A stretch of 12,381 nucleotides of DNA. It comes from Streptomyces speibonae (GTDB lineage Bacteria > Actinomycetota > Actinomycetes > Streptomycetales > Streptomycetaceae). The stretch lies in contig KL568535.1 of NCBI GenBank assembly GCA_000715605.1, positions 51,462 to 63,842 on the forward strand, in the 5' to 3' direction. The position numbers were made by a program, and so were the translations under genes. How positions within the stretch are numbered: position 1 is the stretch's first letter; every line of letters starts with the position of its first letter. Of this stretch, positions 8,428-12,381 are shown piece by piece. Below the pieces are notes generated by a model, which saw nothing but the letters and a program-made list of their open reading frames with translations, ran no database searches and was not told the origin of the DNA.

Positions 8428-9867
8428 GTGACGACTTCCGAGGAACAGAGCGAGGGCCGGAGCGAGACGCGGGACAGGGTGCACGTCTTCCGCGACGACG
8501 CCCTCGGTGACCACGACGCGGTCGGGCTCGCGCAGGCGATCCGCCGGGGCGAGGTGAGCGCGGCCGAGGCCGCCCGGGACGCGGCGGCACGCGTCCGGGA
8601 CGTCGAGGACCGGCTGCACGCCGTCCAGGTCCACCTCGACGCCCCGGCCCACGCCGCGCGGCCCGGCGGCGCGCTCGCCGGGGTGCCGACGTTCGTCAAG
8701 GACAACACCGACTACCAGGGACTGCCCACCGGCCACGGCAGCGCCGCCTTCGCGCCCCGCGCGGCCCGCCGGCACGCGCCGTTCGCCCGCCAGTTCCTGA
8801 GCACGGGCGTCACGGTGCTCGGCAAGACCAAGCTGCCCGAATTCGGCTTCAGCCCCACCACGGAGTACGAGGCGGGCGAGCCCGTCCGCAACCCGTGGCA
8901 CCCGGACCACTCGGCGGGCGGTTCGTCGGGCGGCAGCGCGGCACTCGTGGCCTGCGGGGCCGTGCCCATCGCGCACGCCAACGACGGCGGCGGCTCCATC
9001 CGCATCCCCGCCGCCTGCTGCGGCCTCGTCGGTCTGAAGCCGACCCTGGGCCGGGTGGCGCTGAACGCGCAGAGCCGCCAACTGCCCATCGACATCATCA
9101 CCGACGGCGTCGTGAGCCGCTCGGTGCGCGACAGCGCGGCCTTCCTCGCGGCGGCCGAGCAGCACTACCGCAACCCCAAGCTGCCGCCCGTGGGCCTGGT
9201 CGAGGGCCCCTCCGACCGGCGCCTGCGCATCGGCCTGCTGACGGACTCCCCGAACGGCGTCCGCTCCGACGCCGACACCCGGGCGGCGGTCGAGGAGACG
9301 GCCCGGCGGCTCGAGGGGCTCGGCCACACCGTGGAGCCGGTGGACCTGCCCATCGACCCGCGCTTCACCAAGGACTTCCTCACCTACTGGGGCCTGCTGT
9401 CGTTCCTGATCGGCGTCACCGGCCGCAGACTGGGCACGGACTTCGACCGCCGCCGCATGGACGGGCTGAGCCGCGGCCTGCGCGAGCAGTACCTACGGGA
9501 CTGGCGCACCACGCCGGGCGTCCTGCGCCGCCTGAAGCGCACCCGCGAGGCGTACGCGGCCGGGTTCCGCGGGCTCGACCTGATCCTCTCCCCGGTCCTC
9601 GCCCACACCACCCCGCGGCTCGGCCACCTCAGCCCGAACGTCCCCTACGCCACCCTGATCGAACGCCTCGTCGACTACGTGGCCTTCACCCCGGTCAACA
9701 ACATCGTCGGCACCCCGTCCCTCTCGGTACCGGCCCTACGCACCACCGCGGACGGCCTCCCCATAGGCGTGATGTTCTCGGCCCGCCCCGGCGCCGAACG
9801 CACGCTGCTTGAGCTGGCCTACGAACTGGAAGCGGACCACCCGTTCCCAACCCTCCGCACCCCCTGA
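8428..9867 (+). CDS. Amidase signature family hydrolase
   Basis: This is a 479-residue amidase with a Ser-cisSer-Lys triad. K91 lies in GVPTFVKDN, the cis-Ser is S166 in GGSSGGS, and the nucleophile is S190 in NDGGGSIRIP, 24 residues later as in fatty acid amide hydrolase. The conserved CCGLVGLKP segment follows (197-205). The C-terminal segment FTPVNNIVGTPSLSVP (420-435) is typical of the family. I chose the GTG at 8428 because GGCGGAG lies 6 bases upstream; ATGs at 8383 and 8386 are in frame but have only a weak ribosome site, so the start is uncertain by 15 residues. No signal peptide is visible. It lacks GatC/GatB neighbours, so it is probably a stand-alone catabolic or detoxifying amidase rather than GatA. 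The substrate is unknown. Confidence 0.88.
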   Translation: MTTSEEQSEGRSETRDRVHVFRDDALGDHDAVGLAQAIRRGEVSAAEAARDAAARVRDVEDRLHAVQVHLDAPAHAARPGGALAGVPTFVKDNTDYQGLPTGHGSAAFAPRAARRHAPFARQFLSTGVTVLGKTKLPEFGFSPTTEYEAGEPVRNPWHPDHSAGGSSGGSAALVACGAVPIAHANDGGGSIRIPAACCGLVGLKPTLGRVALNAQSRQLPIDIITDGVVSRSVRDSAAFLAAAEQHYRNPKLPPVGLVEGPSDRRLRIGLLTDSPNGVRSDADTRAAVEETARRLEGLGHTVEPVDLPIDPRFTKDFLTYWGLLSFLIGVTGRRLGTDFDRRRMDGLSRGLREQYLRDWRTTPGVLRRLKRTREAYAAGFRGLDLILSPVLAHTTPRLGHLSPNVPYATLIERLVDYVAFTPVNNIVGTPSLSVPALRTTADGLPIGVMFSARPGAERTLLELAYELEADHPFPTLRTP

Positions 9868-9968
9868 CAGCTCCCGGCCCGGACCGCCCTCACCCTCCCA
9901 CCGGCCCCCCGAGGACCTCCTCCACCGCGACCCGCGGCGAGGGCAGATGCTCCGGTCAGACCATGAAC

Positions 9969-9985
9969 ACGGCCTTAAAGGCCGT
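9969..9985 (+). terminator. Candidate terminator downstream of the amidase
   Basis: ACGGCCT (9969-9975), loop TAA, AGGCCGT (9979-9985) form a perfect 7-bp hairpin followed by CTTCT. It sits about 100 bases after the amidase stop. It is short, so it is a candidate only. Confidence 0.45.
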
Positions 9986-10046
9986 CTTCTCGCTCACCTC
10001 CGGGGGCCGCGTCGGGCTGCGGCGGGCGTCCGTGCAGCCGGCGAGG

Positions 10047-10098
10047 GGAGGGCGCCGTATGAGGACGCAAGCTCCGGTTGCACATGCGGCTTTCCTCC
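10047..10098. other. Long interrupted hairpin
   Basis: GGAGG (10047-10051) pairs with CCTCC (10094-10098). After a small internal loop, GCCGTATG (10054-10061) pairs with CATGCGGC (10083-10090) with one G-U. Near the tip, GCAA (10067-10070) pairs with TTGC (10078-10081) around a 7-base loop. In total about 17 pairs are possible in 52 bases. It could be an RNA element or a mobile-element remnant; its role is unknown. Confidence 0.5.
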
Positions 10099-10127
10099 AG
10101 CCATTGGCGCGCCCTGTTACGAGTGGA

Positions 10128-10192
10128 GACCGTGTGCCCATGGTCCTCCTGCGTCGTCCGAAAGGTTCGGACCATAGTGTGCCGCGACGGTC
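10128..10192. other. Nested inverted-repeat structure with two mutually exclusive inner stems
   Basis: The outer arms are GACCGT (10128-10133) and ACGGTC (10187-10192). Inside, ATGGTCC (10140-10146) can pair with GGACCAT (10169-10175), or GTCCGAA (10156-10162) can pair with TTCGGAC (10166-10172). The two inner stems share bases 10169-10172 and so cannot form together. GTGTGCC is also repeated directly at 10132-10138 and 10177-10183. It lies 142-206 bases upstream of the first lectin gene and may be a leader switch or a protein-binding site. Confidence 0.5.
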
Positions 10193-10322
10193 CAGACCCG
10201 TTGGTTCCGCAAGCACGGTGACTATGCCAGCGTCAAGGGAGCGTTCTCGGTCCAAGTATCAGAATGCTCTGGCGGATCTTCCGGCTCGCTGGTTGAGTGC
10301 TCGTGGCAACATCAACGCGACC

Positions 10323-10328
10323 AGGAGG
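10323..10328 (+). promoter_or_regulatory. Ribosome binding site of the first lectin gene
   Basis: AGGAGG lies 5 bases before the ATG at 10334 and fixes that start. Confidence 0.8.
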
Positions 10329-10333
10329 ATGTC

Positions 10334-10924
10334 ATGTATGCGACAATTGCTCGGAGTCTCGTGGCTGTGACCGTAGTAGGGGCGCTGACGGCGATGGTCG
10401 GCCCGGCCGTCGCTCATGCCCAGTCGCCGCAGAGCGAGGACTGGGGAAAGCCTGTGCCTTTGTCGAAGGCTCTGGATGGCAGCAACCTCCGGGGCCAGGC
10501 AGTCACCGTCGGGATTGGCAACTTGAAATCGGGGAAGTTCCTGCAGGCCGTGAGTAACACCAACGGTGCCAAGGTTGTCCAGCAGTCGGGGAACCAGCTC
10601 AACCAGCTGCAGAACTGGGCGCCTGTCAATGACAGCCCTTACACCAGCTTCGAGAATGCGTCTGCGGGTAGGAATCTCGGCATCGATAGAGCCAGCAATG
10701 CGGCCGGCGCGGCGGCCATCATCGCCAATGCGTCCGGCGATCTCAATCAGGACTGGTTACTCGTTCCGGTCGCTCGTTATCCCGAGGGGTACTTTGCGAT
10801 GAAGAATCGCAAGAGTGGTCTGTGCCTGGGTGTTTCGGGTGCCAGTACCGCGAACGGTGCGCAGGCGGCCCAGTTCAGCTGCGACAACTCGGACAATCAG
10901 GGTTGGGCTCTGTTCAATCACTGA
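10334..10924 (+). CDS. Secreted ricin-B-type (beta-trefoil) lectin-like protein, copy 1
   Basis: This is a 196-residue protein with a Sec signal peptide (hydrophobic core about 9-23, likely cleavage after AHA at 29). After a polar linker (30-58) comes one beta-trefoil of three repeats marked by QxW: Q93-N94-W95, Q139-D140-W141 and Q189-G190-W191. C164 and C183 in the third repeat probably form a disulfide. No catalytic domain is attached, so the mature protein is essentially a bare trefoil. The canonical Asp of the ricin LDV motif is Gln or Gly in the first and third repeats (LQAV, CLGV) and Gly in the second (LGID), so classic galactose binding is doubtful. Codons are less GC-biased than in the genes to the left, and Leu142 is a TTA codon (10757-10759), suggesting bldA-dependent translation. 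Its paralogue follows 79 bases later. Confidence 0.88.
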   Translation: MYATIARSLVAVTVVGALTAMVGPAVAHAQSPQSEDWGKPVPLSKALDGSNLRGQAVTVGIGNLKSGKFLQAVSNTNGAKVVQQSGNQLNQLQNWAPVNDSPYTSFENASAGRNLGIDRASNAAGAAAIIANASGDLNQDWLLVPVARYPEGYFAMKNRKSGLCLGVSGASTANGAQAAQFSCDNSDNQGWALFNH

Positions 10925-10926
10925 CC

Positions 10927-10961
10927 GAGCGACCGTCTGGTGTCGTACCGACGGTCAGCTC
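10927..10961 (+). terminator. Intercistronic hairpin between the two lectin genes
   Basis: GAGC-GACCGTC (10927-10937) pairs with GACGGTC-A-GCTC (10950-10961), an 11-bp stem with one bulged A and a 12-base loop. It starts 2 bases after the first lectin stop. No U-run follows, so partial termination or an mRNA-stabilising or processing element is as likely as full termination. Confidence 0.45.
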
Positions 10962-11003
10962 GACTCGGTGCAGCATCAAGGAACACAAACAAGGGAGTGT
11001 GTC

Positions 11004-11552
11004 ATGCACCTGCCACGCGTAAAGGTTGTTCTGGCGACCACGCTGGCCGGAGTTCTGCTGACGGTAGCCAGTCCAGCCATCGCTCGTGCTCAGCCGACGC
11101 ACAGTAGTGACCCTACGCCGTCCAACTCGCTGGACGAATTCTATGTGCTCAAGAACCTGAAGTCCGGCAAGGTTCTGCAAGCCGTGAGTTCTGCCAATGG
11201 TGCCAAGGTTGTCCAACAACCCAAAGAAACAGGTGAGGGCCTCCAGCACTGGTTCCTCATCCTCGACGGTAGCTACAACAGCTTCGAGAACTTCGCATCG
11301 GGGCTGAACCTCGGCATTGACAGAGCCAGTACTACGGCTGGCGCGGCAGCGATCACGGCCAACCGGTCCGGCGATCTCAACCAGGATTGGATGCGGGTGG
11401 GCAGCGCCTACAGCGGGGACTACTTCGCATTAAAGAATCGCAAGAGCGGCCTCTGCCTGGGCATCTCAGGTGCCAGTACCGCCAACGGTGCTCAGGCCGC
11501 ACAGTTCACGTGTGACGGATCGGCCAACCAGGGCTGGCTCCTGACGCACTGA
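11004..11552 (+). CDS. Secreted ricin-B-type (beta-trefoil) lectin-like protein, copy 2
   Basis: This is a 182-residue paralogue of the preceding gene. The ATG at 11004 has AAGGGAG (10991-10997) 6 bases upstream; the frame is open further left but runs through the previous gene. The Sec signal peptide probably ends after ARA at 29, and the polar linker (30-45) is shorter than in copy 1. QxW triplets are Q81-H82-W83, Q127-D128-W129 and Q176-G177-W178, with C151 and C170 as the likely disulfide. Repeat cores are nearly identical to copy 1 (KNRKSGLCLG, SGASTANGAQAAQF), while signal peptide, linker and the segment after repeat one differ. Leu143 is TTA (11430-11432), a position where copy 1 has Met. 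It may bind a surface glycan or act as a small structural or defensive protein; the ligand is unknown. Confidence 0.88.
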   Translation: MHLPRVKVVLATTLAGVLLTVASPAIARAQPTHSSDPTPSNSLDEFYVLKNLKSGKVLQAVSSANGAKVVQQPKETGEGLQHWFLILDGSYNSFENFASGLNLGIDRASTTAGAAAITANRSGDLNQDWMRVGSAYSGDYFALKNRKSGLCLGISGASTANGAQAAQFTCDGSANQGWLLTH

Positions 11553-11618
11553 CCGACGAGTACCGTGGCGGCGTTTTCCGTCACGCGGCTGATCTCAATG
11601 ATTGCCGAACTCGCCATC

Positions 11619-11652
11619 ACAATGCCCCGGACCTATCGGCCCGGGGCATTGT
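11619..11652 (+). terminator. Terminator after the lectin pair, overlapping the convergent acyltransferase end
   Basis: ACAATGCCCCGG (11619-11630) and CCGGGGCATTGT (11641-11652) form a perfect 12-bp stem with a 10-base loop, followed on the plus strand by TCTGTCC. On the minus strand the right arm encodes the last residues of the acyltransferase, and its stop codon (11633-11635) lies in the loop. The hairpin sits 66 bases after the second lectin stop. Confidence 0.8.
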
Positions 11653-12381
11653 TCTGTCCCTCTGACGGGATGTCGGCAGGTCTGCTGTGCAGCTCCTCGC
11701 CGTGGACGCGCATGCGACGTGCAAGCTCCCGGCCCCAGGCTTGGCCCGGAGCCTCGATGAACCGGTACGTCAGTACACACATGGGCAGCAGGACTGCATA
11801 GAACGCCACCTCAAGCAGCGGGTTGTCCTGTCGCCACCGTCCGATGGTGCCGTCAGTGATGGCCAGCAGCACGGGATGCACCAGGTAGACCGAGTAACTG
11901 ATTGTCCCCAGCCAGACCAGCCACCGCGGCGCGGTTCGGTGGCGTAAGGCCAGTCCCACACCGAAAGTGAGTACTGCCAGCAGGAATGACGAGATCCAGG
12001 CACGCCGTGTGAAGTGGGATCCGTCACCGAAGCGATACGCGCTACCCACCGCGGAGGCCACAACAACGGCGGTGGTGCAGGCCGCGTACCGCCAAGTGTG
12101 CTCACCGCTTACGGCCCGGTAGACGGTGGTGCCGAGAAACATCACAGCCAGGATCACCAGTCCTTCCCACGTAGGGACCACACCATTGAAAGCGACCAGT
12201 ACGAGCGCCAGCACACCACCTGAAACCGCCCCGAAGACGCGCAGTGCCGATGACCCACCGCTCGCGCAGCAGATGGCAACCGCCATGGTGATCACGGCGA
12301 TTGTCGCCAGCAGCCCAGTGCCGACCCAATCGGACAGAGCGGCGGCGGGCATCCCACCGCTGGCCGCCACAGTGACCGCGG
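11633..12381 (-). CDS. Membrane acyltransferase, OafA/YrhL (acyltransferase 3) family, partial at the window edge
   Basis: This is the C-terminal 248 residues of a polytopic membrane acyltransferase; the frame is still open at the right edge, so the start lies outside. About seven hydrophobic segments are visible. They are followed by the family-typical LGTISYSVYLVHPVLLA segment, a last helix (about VAFYAVLLPMCVLTYRFIE) and a basic cytoplasmic tail of about 35 residues. The catalytic His and Arg motifs of the family lie N-terminal and are not in the window. Members move acetyl or other acyl groups onto surface sugars, lipids or secondary metabolites; the substrate cannot be told here. One TTA leucine codon occurs at 11945-11947, as in the two lectin genes. 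The stop lies inside the loop of the convergent terminator. It could be intact or truncated outside the window. Confidence 0.82.
   Translation of the reverse strand, partial: AVTVAASGGMPAAALSDWVGTGLLATIAVITMAVAICCASGGSSALRVFGAVSGGVLALVLVAFNGVVPTWEGLVILAVMFLGTTVYRAVSGEHTWRYAACTTAVVVASAVGSAYRFGDGSHFTRRAWISSFLLAVLTFGVGLALRHRTAPRWLVWLGTISYSVYLVHPVLLAITDGTIGRWRQDNPLLEVAFYAVLLPMCVLTYRFIEAPGQAWGRELARRMRVHGEELHSRPADIPSEGQNNAPGR

Larger units (their letters stand above)
9868..10333. other. 466-base gene-free region with structured inverted repeats
   Basis: I find no credible gene between the amidase stop and the first lectin start; the open frames here lack ribosome sites, codon bias or recognisable similarity. 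Composition changes within it: up to about 10,040 the DNA resembles the GC-rich flank, after that it is more mixed. It holds the candidate terminator at 9969-9985, a long interrupted hairpin at 10047-10098, and a nested inverted-repeat structure at 10128-10192. The promoter of the lectin-like pair should lie in its right half; TTGGTT (10201-10206) and CAGAAT (10260-10265) are only weak candidate elements. Confidence 0.6.

Noticed and set aside
8428..9867. GatA subunit of the tRNA amidotransferase
   Set aside because: The amidase triad is shared, but there are no gatB/gatC neighbours and the C-terminal part reads like a stand-alone amidase.
10047..10098. Group II intron domain or intron remnant
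   Set aside because: The hairpin is vaguely like an intron stem, but there is no reverse transcriptase, no domain V and no conserved intron boundary in the region.
9975..10370. Small open frames on both strands in the gene-free region, including a 66-residue minus-strand frame ending at 9975
   Set aside because: No credible ribosome sites, no family resemblance, and they overlap hairpins rather than showing coding bias.
10815..11003. Longer N-terminal start for the second lectin
   Set aside because: It would run through the end of the first lectin gene in another frame and bury the signal peptide; the ATG at 11004 has a good ribosome site.

Overview
The window looks like Streptomyces chromosome. 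The DNA is very GC-rich, codons are strongly biased to G or C in the third position, GTG starts are used, ribosome sites are strong GGAGG types, and TTA leucine codons are almost absent (three are seen, all in the right-hand quarter).

Positions 146-5682 hold a complete five-gene oligopeptide/dipeptide ABC importer in DppABCDF order: substrate-binding lipoprotein, two permeases and two ATPases. The genes are separated by 6 bases or overlap by 8, so they form one translationally coupled operon. It ends at a strong 13-bp hairpin (5717-5750). Convergent to it (7969-5831, minus) is a cytoplasmic S9B dipeptidyl-peptidase-IV-like serine peptidase. Together they make a sensible import-and-digest pair, and their upstream regions share two 10-11 base words.

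A divergent intergenic region (7970-8145) separates the peptidase from a 64-residue two-helix membrane protein (8146-8340). An amidase-signature hydrolase (8428-9867) follows, with a candidate terminator at 9969-9985.

From about 10,040 onward the character changes. A gene-free 466-base stretch (9868-10333) carries two elaborate inverted-repeat structures. Next come two tandem, paralogous, secreted ricin-B (beta-trefoil) lectin-like proteins (10334-10924 and 11004-11552). A convergent membrane acyltransferase of the OafA/YrhL type (minus strand, cut by the right edge) closes the window. These three genes are visibly less GC-biased, and each has one in-frame TTA codon, the classic mark of bldA-dependent, developmentally timed translation. 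I found no in-frame TTA in the eight genes to their left. The lectin-like proteins keep the QxW fold signature but have lost several canonical sugar-pocket residues.

The right-hand block is the most likely place for something undescribed: a small, secreted, bldA-marked lectin-like pair with structured leader and intercistronic RNA, next to a surface-acylation-type enzyme. No RNA genes, CRISPR arrays or insertion sequences were recognised.
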